64,000 nucleotides of DNA from JBICHN01 sp043101845 (GTDB lineage: Bacteria > Planctomycetota > Phycisphaerae > Phycisphaerales > UBA5793): NCBI GenBank assembly GCA_043101845.1, contig JBICHN010000004.1, positions 382,618 through 446,617 on the forward strand, in the 5' to 3' direction. Positions 44,238 to 52,792 of this stretch are shown in pieces. The notes under the pieces were generated by a model. That model was not told the DNA's origin, searched no databases, and saw only the letters and a list, made by a program, of their open reading frames with translations. The position numbers and the translations under genes were made by a program. Each line of letters starts with the position of its first letter. Positions within the stretch are counted from its first letter, which is position 1.

Positions 44238-45461
44238 TTACGAATTGCCGCGGACGAGGCCGCGCCAGTCGAGTACGGTGACGGCCGCGTCGACATACGC
44301 GCCGATCTCGATGCCCCACTCGCCGCTCGAGAGCGGCGCGGAGACGATGACCGGAGCCATGTTCGTCCCCTCACGGAACTCAACCGCGATCGCAGCGTCT
44401 CGCGCCTGACGATCGCCGGACGCCAGGAACCACGCGGTATCGCTCCCACTCTGCTCCGTGCCGCCGATCGGGTCGATCACACCATTCCCAATGCGCCCGT
44501 CCTCGCGGACGATGAGCTGGATCGGGTCGGTGGAGTCTTCGGGGATGCGGAGCGCGTTGACGATCTCGCGCGCGGTGGTCGAAAGCGCGGCCGCGCAGAC
44601 AACAGCGCGCGGGTAAACATTCACCGTGCCGGTCGTCGCCTCCGGCGTGTCAGTCTGCTCGATCATCGCCTGTATGGCGGTCTGGAGCGCGCCGACCGCG
44701 AGCGCGTTGGTGTAGGTGTTCCCGTGCGCGCTCGAGAACAGCGCGTTGCCGTCGGCGGTGTTCGGATTGCTCAGCAGGAGGTAGAAGAGCCGGTCGAGGA
44801 TCGATCGACGAGCGCCGCGCGCCATGATGCGCGGGATGGCGTCAGTGAGGAGGTCGATACGATCGTCGGCGATGTCCTGCTCGTCGATCTTCGCCCGCCC
44901 GGCGAACCGGCCGCCGAGCGTCGTCTCAGCTTCGGCCTGAATCTGGATCTCGTCAGCCTGTCCGCCCGCCGCGAGCTTGCGGAATGTCGGGGTGTCGAAG
45001 AGACGAACGCGCTCACCCGTCCGATTGACGGACTGGCGTTCACCGAAGCGAACCCAACCGCCCGAGAGTGAGTCGCCGCGGAACTCATCGAACTGTCGCG
45101 ACGCCTGGAAGTCGATCACCGTTCCGAAGATCGCGGAGGTGGCCCGGGCCGCGGGGGGATGCGCGAGGATCTGCTCGACGACTGGAATGGTGACATGGCG
45201 ATCGGGACCGAAGAGCCCCTCCCGGTTTCCGACATACGCGACAAGGCTTCCAAGATCGCGCTCGGCGAGCTTCTCGCCCTGACTGAAGGCGCGATGCCAG
45301 TCTTCGGACGCGGCGGCGCGCGGGTTGTCGGCGAGCCGGACCCCGGCGCGCATGAGGATCGCCGCGGCGACCCGGAGATGATCGAGGGGAAGGCCGCTCT
45401 GCCAGGCGGCTCGCCCGGGCGCGTCGACTTCGACCTTGTTCGGTTTGAGTGTGTCAGGCAT
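44238..45461 (-). CDS. Major capsid protein, Mu gpT-like HK97 fold
   Basis: 407 residues from ATG 45461, 8 nt after GGAGG. The C-terminal two thirds follow the Mu gpT/ClpP-associated capsid pattern: GRAKIDEQDIADDRIDLLTD, RSILDRLFYLLLSNPNTADG, NALFSSAHGNTYTN, then NVYPRAVVCAAALSTTA, DTAWFLASGDR and FREGTNMAPVIV. The N-terminal ~100 residues are helical (WQSGLPLDHLRVAAAILMRA) and may be a scaffold-like delta domain. In phages these genes sit after a portal and a maturation protease, neither of which is present here. Confidence 0.8.
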   Translation of the reverse strand: MPDTLKPNKVEVDAPGRAAWQSGLPLDHLRVAAAILMRAGVRLADNPRAAASEDWHRAFSQGEKLAERDLGSLVAYVGNREGLFGPDRHVTIPVVEQILAHPPAARATSAIFGTVIDFQASRQFDEFRGDSLSGGWVRFGERQSVNRTGERVRLFDTPTFRKLAAGGQADEIQIQAEAETTLGGRFAGRAKIDEQDIADDRIDLLTDAIPRIMARGARRSILDRLFYLLLSNPNTADGNALFSSAHGNTYTNALAVGALQTAIQAMIEQTDTPEATTGTVNVYPRAVVCAAALSTTAREIVNALRIPEDSTDPIQLIVREDGRIGNGVIDPIGGTEQSGSDTAWFLASGDRQARDAAIAVEFREGTNMAPVIVSAPLSSGEWGIEIGAYVDAAVTVLDWRGLVRGNS

Positions 45462-45525
45462 TGTGCCGACCTCCATGTCGTTCAACGCGGCGCCTCAATG
45501 CGCCGGGCGTGGTTCGGTTCGTCGG

Positions 45526-46140
45526 TCAGTAGACCCGGCGACGCGGTTGCATCGGCTCGAGTTGAATCACTGAATCGTCGGGGGCGCCGGTGTAGAGGAC
45601 GCTCTCGTCCTCGAGTCCGACTTCGATCGCTACATTGTGGATCTTCGCGGGAGCCGCGCCGTTGCGCGCCCTGAGGTCGCGCGGGATCTGCCGCTCGGTG
45701 AGGCCGAGCAGCTCCGGCCACCGCGCCTCGATCTTCGCAAGCTCGAGCCGTGCCGCGGCGTCCGCGGCCTCGCCGAGCTGGCGCTTCTCGTTCCGCTTGA
45801 CCTCGAGTTCACCGATCCGCCGGCGGAGCGCGTTGACCTGGGACACAAGGTCTTCGATCTCCGCGTCGAGCGCGTCGGCCTCCTCGATCGTGGGCGCCGC
45901 CTCAGTGATCCGCTTCTCGGTCGCGGCATACTCGCTGATGACCGCGGCGTGCAGGCGCGGGTGGCGCTTCGGATCGAGCCCGAGTCGTGAGCAGAGCTCG
46001 AGGAGCTCGTCGATCGTCTTATCGCCGATCGGCTTGCCAGCGGCACTTTTCGCGATGATCTCCCGGTAGCGCGCCCAGTCCGCGGCGGTCATTTGTAGGT
46101 CGACTTGTTCGCGCTGCTCGAGAGCGGCCTCGATCGTCAT
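45526..46140 (-). CDS. Coiled-coil protein upstream of capsid, scaffold-like
   Basis: 204 residues from ATG 46140. Helical N-terminus (MTIEAALEQREQVDLQMTAA), a coiled coil at ~95-150 (LDAEIEDLVSQVNALRRRIG, LEVKRNEKRQLGEAADAAAR), and a beta-like tail (IHNVAIEVGLEDESVLYTGA). Position immediately before the capsid gene and the coiled coil suggest a scaffolding role, inferred only. No protease motif. Confidence 0.55.
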   Translation of the reverse strand: MTIEAALEQREQVDLQMTAADWARYREIIAKSAAGKPIGDKTIDELLELCSRLGLDPKRHPRLHAAVISEYAATEKRITEAAPTIEEADALDAEIEDLVSQVNALRRRIGELEVKRNEKRQLGEAADAAARLELAKIEARWPELLGLTERQIPRDLRARNGAAPAKIHNVAIEVGLEDESVLYTGAPDDSVIQLEPMQPRRRVY

Positions 46141-46211
46141 GGCGTGGTCTCCGTTCAGGTCCTCAAGAGAAACGGTACCTGAAGAATCGGGGGCCGGTGT
46201 CACCGTGATTG

Positions 46212-46688
46212 TCACTTTTCGGTGACGCCGCCCCACCACGGATCGAGGCGCCAGCCGCTTCTCGTTCGCTGCAACGCGTCCGCCGCTGCAGGCTCGCCAC
46301 CCTCGCGGAGAAGTGTTCGGAGCGTGAAGACGCGCTGGCGGATCGCGTGGTTACTTACGCCGGTCGAATCGCCCCATACTTCGCGCCGAAGCGCATTGTC
46401 CGAGACCGGCGTTCCGGCGTGGCGCAGAAGAACATCGAGAAGGTCGGCGGTCATCGGCGTGAGCGCGATCGATCGCCCCTCGAGGAGCAGCGTCGAGCCG
46501 TCGACATGCGGCTGGTCGGGATGAGCTCCGGTCGCGAGACGCTCGATCTCGTCGGCCCGCGAGATCATGACCCTCGCCTGGTGGCGCAGCTTCTCAGCCT
46601 CGGCGAGCAGCTCGTCGGCGCGGGGGAGTATTGACGCCGCGCGGATCCGTTTACCCGTTTCGTGATGGCTTCTCACATTCACGCTCAA
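46212..46688 (-). CDS. OmpR-type winged-helix regulator without receiver domain
   Basis: 158 residues. An N-terminal helix (ADELLAEAEKLRHQARVMIS) precedes a Trans_reg_C-like DNA-binding domain: IALTPMTADLLDVLLRHAGT, VSDNALRREVWGDSTGVSNH, AIRQRVFTLRTLLREGG and a final RTRSGWRLD hairpin. The missing receiver domain fits phage or island regulators. It is the gene before the structural block and could control it. Confidence 0.7.
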   Translation of the reverse strand: MSVNVRSHHETGKRIRAASILPRADELLAEAEKLRHQARVMISRADEIERLATGAHPDQPHVDGSTLLLEGRSIALTPMTADLLDVLLRHAGTPVSDNALRREVWGDSTGVSNHAIRQRVFTLRTLLREGGEPAAADALQRTRSGWRLDPWWGGVTEK

Positions 46689-46848
46689 CGCCCTGTTCGC
46701 CCCACGCTGTAACCGTGTGCCGCCGCGTTACTTACCCGGAGTCGCCGCGGTGTGAGTGTGAAAATTCCGCGGCTTTTTGGCCACCGCATAGCGCGGGGTG
46801 GCCCGGAAGGACCCGCGACACCCCCACCCCGGGGCTGCTTGGCGCCTA

Positions 46849-46869
46849 CCGTCCGGCGCAGCCGGACGG
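46849..46869 (-). terminator. Strong GC hairpin downstream of the 46909 gene
   Basis: CCGTCCGGC (46849-46857) and GCCGGACGG (46861-46869) pair perfectly around a 3-nt loop. It lies 40 bp after the stop of the leftward gene at 46909. There is no T tract, so it may be an attenuating or RNA-stabilising hairpin rather than a full terminator. Confidence 0.45.
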
Positions 46870-46908
46870 GGGCGGGTGGACATTCGCGAATTCGTAAGCC
46901 GACGCGCA

Positions 46909-47319
46909 TCACGCCGCCGGCCTCGGCCTCGAGCCGTTGTAGCAGTCGGCGTGAACCACAACGCCTACATGGACGCCACAGTCGCCCATACGCGTCTCGC
47001 CGGTGTCCACGATCCGGCCGAGCTTCCGAAGGGCGCCCACGACGCCACAGGCGCTCGACTCTTTGCACGCGCGCCCTCGGATCGCTCCGATCCTTGCCGC
47101 AAGCTCAACCCTAGTGAGCCCACGCCGTCCAGCTTCCCGGAGAGCCTGGTCGGCGGCTTCGACGAGCGTTGCCGTCGACCCGCTCTTGTCGCGGATCCTT
47201 GCCGCGTTCATGCTCGTCTCGGACGATCGGCGATAAGGGAAACTCGCCGACTGCAGCGGATCGAGGTTGTGCCTGGGTTCTACATCTTCACCGAAGAGTG
47301 TTGTGTGACCTGACGACAT
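46909..47319 (-). CDS. Predicted winged-helix protein of the island
   Basis: 136 residues from ATG 47319 (GGAG 5 nt upstream). The N-terminal third is unstructured; TLVEAADQALREAGRRGLTR then VELAARIGAIRGRACKESSA and GVVGALRKLGRIVDTGETRM form a helix-turn-helix with wing. Two late Cys/His (GDCGVHVG, HADCYNG). Likely DNA-binding. It overlaps nothing and follows the replication-like gene. Confidence 0.55.
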   Translation of the reverse strand: MSSGHTTLFGEDVEPRHNLDPLQSASFPYRRSSETSMNAARIRDKSGSTATLVEAADQALREAGRRGLTRVELAARIGAIRGRACKESSACGVVGALRKLGRIVDTGETRMGDCGVHVGVVVHADCYNGSRPRPAA

Positions 47320-47333
47320 ACGAACTCCGTTTC

Positions 47334-48230
47334 TCATCCCACGGCCGCGACCATGCGACCGCTCGAGAATCGCTCGTGCAATTCGGCTTTCAGTGGTGGA
47401 CTTGATCGAGGGTTTCGGTGGGCGAACTTCCGGACCCATGCGTCCGGCATGTCGGCGATCAGCGTGCGCACCATCCGCTCGAGGTCGGCGTCGGACCGCT
47501 CCGCGATCCATGCGTCGATGTCCTCGACCGACGGACCCTCTACAACCGACTGACGCTCGAGGAACGCCCGGGTGCGCTGAACCGTCGGCGGATCGCCGGG
47601 CGGTGGATGGAGCCGCCCGGCGATGTCCGCCGGCCTCTCTTCCGCCCGCCCCGCCCGCGCAGCGGGAGGCGGGGCAGCAGCAGCAGCAGGAGTTTGCTGC
47701 TGCAGTTTTTTCGTCTCTGTTTTAACGGGGAGGCGCCCGCGCCCCCGGTTCCGGGCGCCGGCGCCTCCAGTTCCAGGGGCGCCCACGCCCCCCGTACCGG
47801 TGGCGCCCGCGCCACCGGTACTCATCACAACCGGGGGCGCCTGCGCCCCCGGTTGCTTGAAGTTAACCTCGTATGTCGAGGCGTGCCCTGGCCCTCGTCC
47901 CTGCTCGTGAAGTGAGACCGCTCCGTGTGACTCGAGGCGCGAGATCGCCCTCGTGATCGCCTTCGTGTTCGCATACGGCTCGCCGTCGCTCTGGCGGTAA
48001 CAGAGGAGACCGGCGTCGTCGGCGAGCTGGGTTCTCGACGCCACGACCATCCACCGCCCGTCCGACCACTTGCGTGCGCGATGGAGCAGCGCGAAGAGAA
48101 CCCGGAGTTCATTCCGCGACATCTCCGCGACGAGAAGATCCTGCACCAGCCAGTTCGGGAAGACACTGAACGAGCCGGGCTCTAATGCTCGCGTGTGTGG
48201 AAGTTCACCGTTGGATTTCGTATGATCCAC
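47334..48230 (-). CDS. Replication-initiator-like protein with internal repeat linker
   Basis: 298 residues. FPNWLVQDLLVAEMSRNELR and VLFALLHRARKWSDG, then SRTQLADDAGLL and KAITRAISRLESHGAVSLHE, form an N-terminal winged helix like phage O/DnaD-type initiators. A Gly/Ala/Thr linker repeats an 8-residue unit (STGGAGA, TGTGGVGA, PGTGGAGA), then Ala/Pro-rich sequence, then a helical C-terminus (DADLERMVRTLIADMPDAWV). The linker DNA holds five GC palindromes, as in lambda O where the origin lies within the gene. Function as initiator is inferred. Confidence 0.6.
   Translation of the reverse strand: MDHTKSNGELPHTRALEPGSFSVFPNWLVQDLLVAEMSRNELRVLFALLHRARKWSDGRWMVVASRTQLADDAGLLCYRQSDGEPYANTKAITRAISRLESHGAVSLHEQGRGPGHASTYEVNFKQPGAQAPPVVMSTGGAGATGTGGVGAPGTGGAGARNRGRGRLPVKTETKKLQQQTPAAAAAPPPAARAGRAEERPADIAGRLHPPPGDPPTVQRTRAFLERQSVVEGPSVEDIDAWIAERSDADLERMVRTLIADMPDAWVRKFAHRNPRSSPPLKAELHERFSSGRMVAAVG
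47727..47854. repeat. Five iteron-like GC palindromes inside the rep-like gene
   Basis: Units of about 22-24 bp with arms like GGNGGCGC and GCGCCNCC occur at 47727-47750, 47751-47772, 47776-47793, 47797-47818 and 47829-47854. The fourth has perfect 10-bp arms, the fifth perfect 12-bp arms, each around a 2-nt centre. Either an origin with iterons or merely the DNA of a repeated Gly/Ala linker. Confidence 0.55.
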
Positions 48231-48242
48231 TCGTTCCTCGTC

Positions 48243-48275
48243 GCCCCATGCCGCGCCAACGGTTGGGGCTTTTTT
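48243..48275 (+). terminator. Plus-strand intrinsic terminator with no upstream gene
   Basis: GCCCCA (48243-48248) pairs with TGGGGC (48264-48269) and is followed by six T (48270-48275) on the plus strand. All nearby genes are on the minus strand, so a short antisense transcript over the rep-like leader is a possible partner. Confidence 0.45.
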
Positions 48276-48306
48276 GTGCGCCCCACGGGGTCAATGATGA
48301 GTTTGA

Positions 48307-48648
48307 TCAGATTCCCGCGGCCGCCATTCGGCGCTCGGCCCGACTGACCGCGGAAGTGGTGGCGCGCTCCGATCGACTCCGCGCGCTCACGCGTCGGTCC
48401 GACTCAGCGCCGTACTTCTCGTCGAAGTGTTCGGCGTCGGCTTCCGCCAGGGCTCGATCGAATCGCGAGAGCGCTTCGCGCGAGGTCCAGATCTTGCCCG
48501 CGATTCGCTTGTGCTCGAGCCGAACGCGATCACCATTCCGCGCTCGGACTCCGACGCGGGCTTGGCGCCAGATCGATGAAACATGGGGACGGCCGGGGCG
48601 GAGCTTTGCGGCCTCGGCAAGTGTGATAAGAGATTCGCCGTCGAGCAT
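48307..48648 (-). CDS. DUF1580 protein, excisionase-like
   Basis: 113 residues from ATG 48648 (GGAG upstream). LITLAEAAKLRPGRPHVSSI, WRQARVGVRARNGDRVRLEH and KIWTSREALSRFDRAL match the planctomycete-specific DUF1580 pattern, a MerR/excisionase-like helix-turn-helix. Its position two genes from the integrase supports an excisionase or directionality role. It is also the best single marker of planctomycete origin. Confidence 0.75.
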   Translation of the reverse strand: MLDGESLITLAEAAKLRPGRPHVSSIWRQARVGVRARNGDRVRLEHKRIAGKIWTSREALSRFDRALAEADAEHFDEKYGAESDRRVSARSRSERATTSAVSRAERRMAAAGI

Positions 48649-48716
48649 TTCGGGTCTCCAATGCTTTCGCATTCGTTGCGATCGCTTGAAGTTTCCCGAA
48701 GTCTCGGCGAATGTCT

Positions 48717-48749
48717 GTAGCGCCGCGTAGCGCCGGCGTAGCGCTACGC
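48717..48749. repeat. Three phased GTAGCGC repeats ending in a palindrome
   Basis: GTAGCGC occurs at 48717, 48727 and 48738, about one helical turn apart, and the last is part of the perfect 14-bp palindrome GCGTAGCGCTACGC (48736-48749). It lies between the 48754 gene and the DUF1580 start. Candidate operator or excisionase site. Confidence 0.55.
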
Positions 48750-48753
48750 AACT

Positions 48754-49509
48754 CTACCGATCAGACACTTCGATTGGCGGCGCGTCCGGACGAAAGTAGC
48801 CGAGCCCGCGAGCGGTCTTGATCGAGTCTCTCCCGCGCTTGCTGCGGATACTGCCGACGAGACGGCGAGCCTGATCTTCGCTCGGAAGTATCAGGAGCGT
48901 CCGCAGTGACGCGCCACTCAACGCCCTGTCTTCAAGCGCGTCCCAGAGTTGCTGCTCATGGACCGTGAGCGGCTCGTGTTTCGGAGACGGAGACCAGCCG
49001 CTCTCGATGAGGCTTTCGGCCAGTCGCGATTCTTCACGGAGGTAGACGACCATCTCCTCGAGCGTGTCGCCGTCCGGTAGTCCATCGAGCCAGACTTCAT
49101 TCAGGGCTCTCCCGAACCATCCTGCATCCGTGAGAATCTCCGGGCTCTCGTCGACGAATTCAACCGCGGTGTTGAGGCTCGTGAGAAGATGCGTCGCGAT
49201 CGACCCCGCGGCTTCGTGAGCGGTGAGGTAGGTCGATCCATTCACGCGAACCGGTGGACGACCCGTCTCGATTCGAGCCCGCTCAATGAGTTCGTCGAGT
49301 GAGTCGATCTTCGACGCGTCGGCGTATCGGTTCTGCGCAGTCTCGAGTTCTCGACCACACTCACAGATCTCGGTCCATTCCGAGCCCGGATCAGCCTCTC
49401 GGACTGATTGAAGGAAACCCCAGAGCGTCCTTCGGACATTAAGTTCTAAGAGCGCATCCACACACCCGAGCGCGGCGTCGCGCAGTTCGTGGTGAGCATA
49501 CTTCGTCAT
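48754..49509 (-). CDS. Hypothetical island protein next to integrase
   Basis: 251 residues from ATG 49509. Largely helical (YAHHELRDAALGCVDALLEL; ESRLAESLIESGWSPSPKHE). The C-terminal part (LTVHEQQLWDALEDRALSGA, then LLILPSEDQARRLVGSIRSK and KTARGLGYFRPD) resembles a helix-turn-helix with a wing and may bind DNA. No family recognised. Confidence 0.55.
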   Translation of the reverse strand: MTKYAHHELRDAALGCVDALLELNVRRTLWGFLQSVREADPGSEWTEICECGRELETAQNRYADASKIDSLDELIERARIETGRPPVRVNGSTYLTAHEAAGSIATHLLTSLNTAVEFVDESPEILTDAGWFGRALNEVWLDGLPDGDTLEEMVVYLREESRLAESLIESGWSPSPKHEPLTVHEQQLWDALEDRALSGASLRTLLILPSEDQARRLVGSIRSKRGRDSIKTARGLGYFRPDAPPIEVSDR

Positions 49510-49624
49510 GGTCCACCTGCTTTCGAGACGGGCCGGCCCGGGTCGACGCGCGCAGGTGGTGAGCGCGCCGACCCGAACCGAGCGCCGGGGATCAGCCGGC
49601 TGCCCGCGGTTGTGCTTCATCCTA

Positions 49625-50977
49625 TCAGCCGACGAGTTTCATGGCTTCGAGCGCCTTCGCTTCGTCGAGTTCGGCGTAGCTCTCGGTGATCTTCGCTGTT
49701 CGGTGTCCGAGAATGACTCGCGCAACATCTACGCTGAATTCACGGCGCAGATTCGTCGCGGCGTTGTGGCGGAGCTGGTGAGGATGCCAGCGGTGTTCAC
49801 GGCGCCACGCGAGCAGATCGCCCCACCGATCGCCGAGCCGCGCCTTCCACTCTCGATCAGTCTCGCGCCGTCCACGCCCGCGGCCGGTCTCGACCCTTCC
49901 CCGCGCGAGTTCGGGCGGAGGTGGGAAAGCCTGCTCGCAGGCGCGGACGATCGCGCGACGATAACTCTCCACCGTGTAGGACTCGCCCGGAGTCCAGCGT
50001 GGCCGCTTCGATCGGTTCGATCCGGGGCGGTTCCCTTCGTTGAGCGGCGTGTCTCGTTCGGTGTGTCGCGCCTCGAGCCGTTCGGCCTCCGCGTCCGCTG
50101 GGGAGAACATGAACGCGTCGACCGCTCGGTCCGACATGAACGGCTCGATGACGGCCTGCGCCCTCGGCCCGATGTAGACGACCCGACGATGCCCGTGATG
50201 CTCCGTCTTGTGACGCCGCGGCGTGTAGGTCCAGATCGATCCCGTCGTGTCGAGGTCGACCGGGCGCATCTCGACCACTTCTCCCGGCCGCGCTCCGGTG
50301 AGCAGCTGCAGTTCGATCATCGCCCACACCTGGCGGGAGACGAACGGATGGACCGCTTCGATGTGCGCCTGGGGCACGGTCTGAACCGGGTCCGGCTCTG
50401 GCGCTTCGCTCCGACCCTTGCGGAGTCCTTCGACAGCGCGGAGCGACTCGTGCACGGTCGACGGGAGGAGCTCGTGCGCGACGGCCCACTTGAACATCAT
50501 GCGGATCCGGTCGACCGAGCGATTGATCGTCAGCCGACTCCACCCTCGATCGATCATGTCTTGGCGAACCGCCTTGAGCGCGAGCGGCCCGAACTCGATG
50601 GCGGGAGCCCGGCTGTAGAGCTTTCTCAACGGCCGGAGCGCCGAGCGCATGACCGCGACTTCGCTCGTCGGCTTCCCGTCCGCGTCGCGGTAGTACGGGT
50701 CCACCCGCTCGGTCCAGAAGCGATCGATGAGCTCGATGACTGTGAGGTCAGTGGAGGTCGTCGTCGAGCGGACCACGGAAGCATGGCCGCCACCCGCTAG
50801 CCACTCGGCCACCACGCGGTGGTACTTCTCGAGGCTTGCGGGGTCATCGAACGCGCCAAGGTACACGCGCCTTCCGTCAAGTTCGACGAACGCCCGATCG
50901 GCGCCGTCTCGACGACGCTGGCGTCGGTACTTCGGCGTGCGCTTTCGCTTTGGTTTCGGGGGGGTGTTTCTGCTCAT
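49625..50977 (-). CDS. int: Tyrosine recombinase (integrase) of the island
   Basis: 450 residues. N-terminal arm-binding strands (FVELDGRRVYLGAFDDPASL), a SAM-like core-binding domain (TVIELIDRFWTERVDPYYRD), and the catalytic domain with LLTGARPGEVVEMRPVDLD (Arg I), HPHQLRHNAATNLRRE (HxxR) and ILGHRTAKITESYAELDEA (His and Tyr nucleophile). A catalytic-domain insert rich in Arg/Gly (ELARGRVETGRGRGRRETDR) is unusual. It lies 112 bp from attR, consistent with integration into tRNA-Ala. Confidence 0.93.
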   Translation of the reverse strand: MSRNTPPKPKRKRTPKYRRQRRRDGADRAFVELDGRRVYLGAFDDPASLEKYHRVVAEWLAGGGHASVVRSTTTSTDLTVIELIDRFWTERVDPYYRDADGKPTSEVAVMRSALRPLRKLYSRAPAIEFGPLALKAVRQDMIDRGWSRLTINRSVDRIRMMFKWAVAHELLPSTVHESLRAVEGLRKGRSEAPEPDPVQTVPQAHIEAVHPFVSRQVWAMIELQLLTGARPGEVVEMRPVDLDTTGSIWTYTPRRHKTEHHGHRRVVYIGPRAQAVIEPFMSDRAVDAFMFSPADAEAERLEARHTERDTPLNEGNRPGSNRSKRPRWTPGESYTVESYRRAIVRACEQAFPPPPELARGRVETGRGRGRRETDREWKARLGDRWGDLLAWRREHRWHPHQLRHNAATNLRREFSVDVARVILGHRTAKITESYAELDEAKALEAMKLVG

Positions 50978-50999
50978 CGCTGCGGCCTCCAGAGGATGC

Positions 51000-51019
51000 G
51001 GCGTATCCGGTGATACGCC
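51000..51019. promoter_or_regulatory. Right-end inverted repeat GGCGTATC/GATACGCC
   Basis: A perfect 8-bp inverted repeat with a 4-nt centre lies between the integrase start and attR. The same core appears at 35186-35200 near attL, so it is a candidate arm-type recombinase site or integrase operator. Confidence 0.5.
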
Positions 51020-51089
51020 TTGTCCAGTGGCTTACGGCCGCGCCGCCCTTCGGCGGGTATCCCCAACATGGGGATTCGGCGAGTCTTAT

Positions 51090-51167
<78 letters not shown>

Positions 51168-51301
51168 GGATTATTCGACGCTCGAGACGGGTGGAGCCGG
51201 CCTCGCTCGCCGTCCATGAGGGTAGCCGACACAGGTCGGCCGTCAATCCGGTTCGCCTCCTCGGTTTGGTCCGAATGGCGGCCCGGGGCTATGTTGAACG
51301 C

Positions 51302-51943
51302 ATGAGCCAGCCGGACTTTCCGACATTGACGGTCATCGCGCATCCGCTCATCCGGGTCAAGATCAGCGAGTTGCGTGACGCCCGGACCGATCATGCTCGA
51401 TTCAGGTCACTGCTCAACGAGGTCGCGGGGCTCATGGTGTACGAATGCACCCGCGATCTGCCCGTTCACGCGTCCCGCGTGCGGACGCCGCTCGAAGAGA
51501 CCGAAGGCGCGGAGCTCGCGACGCCGGTCACGCTCGTGCCCATCCTGCGGGCAGGACTCGGGATGACCGCGGGGATTCTGGCGCTCGTCCCGGAGTGCAA
51601 GGTGGGGCACATCGGTCTGTACCGCGACGAGGACACGCTGACGCCGGTGTCGTACTACGAGAAGTTGCCCGTCGATGTCACGAATGGCCCGGTCTTCGTC
51701 GTCGATCCCATGCTCGCGACCGGCGGCTCCGTCATCGAGGCGGTTGCGCGCCTCAAGGAGCAGGGGTGCACCGATATCCGCATGATCTGTCTCGTCGCAG
51801 CGCCCGAGGGAGTCCGCGCGATGGCCGACGCCCATCCCGACATTCGCATTTACACGGCCGCCCTCGATCGCGAGCTCAACGAACTCGGGTACATTCTGCC
51901 CGGACTCGGAGACGCGGGAGATCGCATCTTCGGGACGCAGTGA
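51302..51943 (+). CDS. upp: Uracil phosphoribosyltransferase
   Basis: 213 residues from ATG 51302. TLVPILRAGLGMTAGIL and VGHIGLYRDEDTLTPVSYYE are the conserved UPRT segments; VFVVDPMLATGGSVIEAVAR is the PRPP-binding loop, and YILPGLGDAGDRIFGTQ the uracil-contacting end. It salvages uracil to UMP. It is the first gene to the right of the island and converges with rsmE, 12 bp from its stop. Confidence 0.96.
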   Translation: MSQPDFPTLTVIAHPLIRVKISELRDARTDHARFRSLLNEVAGLMVYECTRDLPVHASRVRTPLEETEGAELATPVTLVPILRAGLGMTAGILALVPECKVGHIGLYRDEDTLTPVSYYEKLPVDVTNGPVFVVDPMLATGGSVIEAVARLKEQGCTDIRMICLVAAPEGVRAMADAHPDIRIYTAALDRELNELGYILPGLGDAGDRIFGTQ

Positions 51944-51955
51944 CCCGGCCTGCGA

Positions 51956-52669
51956 CTACTGGGCTGCGCGCCATGCCGTCGCGGCCGCGACGACCGCAGC
52001 GCATTCGAGCCGCATGACATGGGGTCCGAGGCGGACCGGCGTGGCGCCGCGCTCGATGAGTCCATCACGCTCCTCGTCGGTCAATCCGCCTTCGGGCCCG
52101 ACGATCACCGTCAAGGAATCGAGAGGAGTGGTCCGTGATGGAGGTACGACGCCGTCCGAGTCGCCCACCCAGATCGGCTCCGGCGCCCGGGCGATCGCTT
52201 CGTCGAGCGATGTCGGCTCGTCGATCTCCATCAGCCACGATCGACCACACTGTTTGCTCGACTCAATGACCGTGCGACGCCAGCGATCGACTCGATTCGC
52301 CCTGGGCTCGACGATGCTTCGTTTGGTGAGGAGCGGCGTCCATCGCGCCACTCCCACCTGAACGAGCTGATCGATCATCGACTCCGGCCGGGAGCCCTTC
52401 GGCGTCGGAGCCAGTAGAACAATTTCGGGACGCTCTCGATCGCGGTCGCTCCATTCGCGGACGGCGACGGTCACCGATCGCTTCCGTGTTTCGTCGATCA
52501 AGCCTCGAGCCAGCCGACCCGCGCCGTCGAACAACTCGACAAGTTCGCCGGCGCGGACACGCTTTACGGTCGCGGCATGGCGCCCTTCGTCGCCCTCGAC
52601 CACGAGCATGATCGAGTCGGACGCCCGGTAGGCGGCGAGGTCCGGAAAGTAGATGCGATGCGTGCTCAT
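51956..52669 (-). CDS. rsmE: 16S rRNA m3U1498 methyltransferase
   Basis: 237 residues from ATG 52669. N-terminal PUA-like domain (GDEGRHAATVKRVRAGELVE with the H..vlR pattern), then a SPOUT knot: LAPTPKGSRPESMIDQLVQV, GVARWTPLLTKRSIVEPRAN, VIVGPEGGLTDEERDGLIER and LGPHVMRLECAAVVAAATAW. It methylates N3 of uridine 1498 in 16S rRNA. Single gene, convergent with upp. Confidence 0.93.
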   Translation of the reverse strand: MSTHRIYFPDLAAYRASDSIMLVVEGDEGRHAATVKRVRAGELVELFDGAGRLARGLIDETRKRSVTVAVREWSDRDRERPEIVLLAPTPKGSRPESMIDQLVQVGVARWTPLLTKRSIVEPRANRVDRWRRTVIESSKQCGRSWLMEIDEPTSLDEAIARAPEPIWVGDSDGVVPPSRTTPLDSLTVIVGPEGGLTDEERDGLIERGATPVRLGPHVMRLECAAVVAAATAWRAAQ

Positions 52670-52792
52670 CCGCGTTCGTCGTCCGATTACCAGCATTCGA
52701 CTCTTGAGTCGCGGCGCGGCCCGGACGATGATACCTGCAGCGCACTTTCCTCGCGATCGTCCCGTAGACGGCGCCACATCCGATAATCACGC

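Noticed and set aside
47680..47720. CAG/CTG repeat run and T6 tract as a second frameshift site
   Set aside because: The rep-like frame is continuous across it and the alternative frames give no structured product.
49508..50800. 430-codon plus-strand frame opposite the integrase
   Set aside because: The integrase catalytic motifs on the minus strand are unambiguous.
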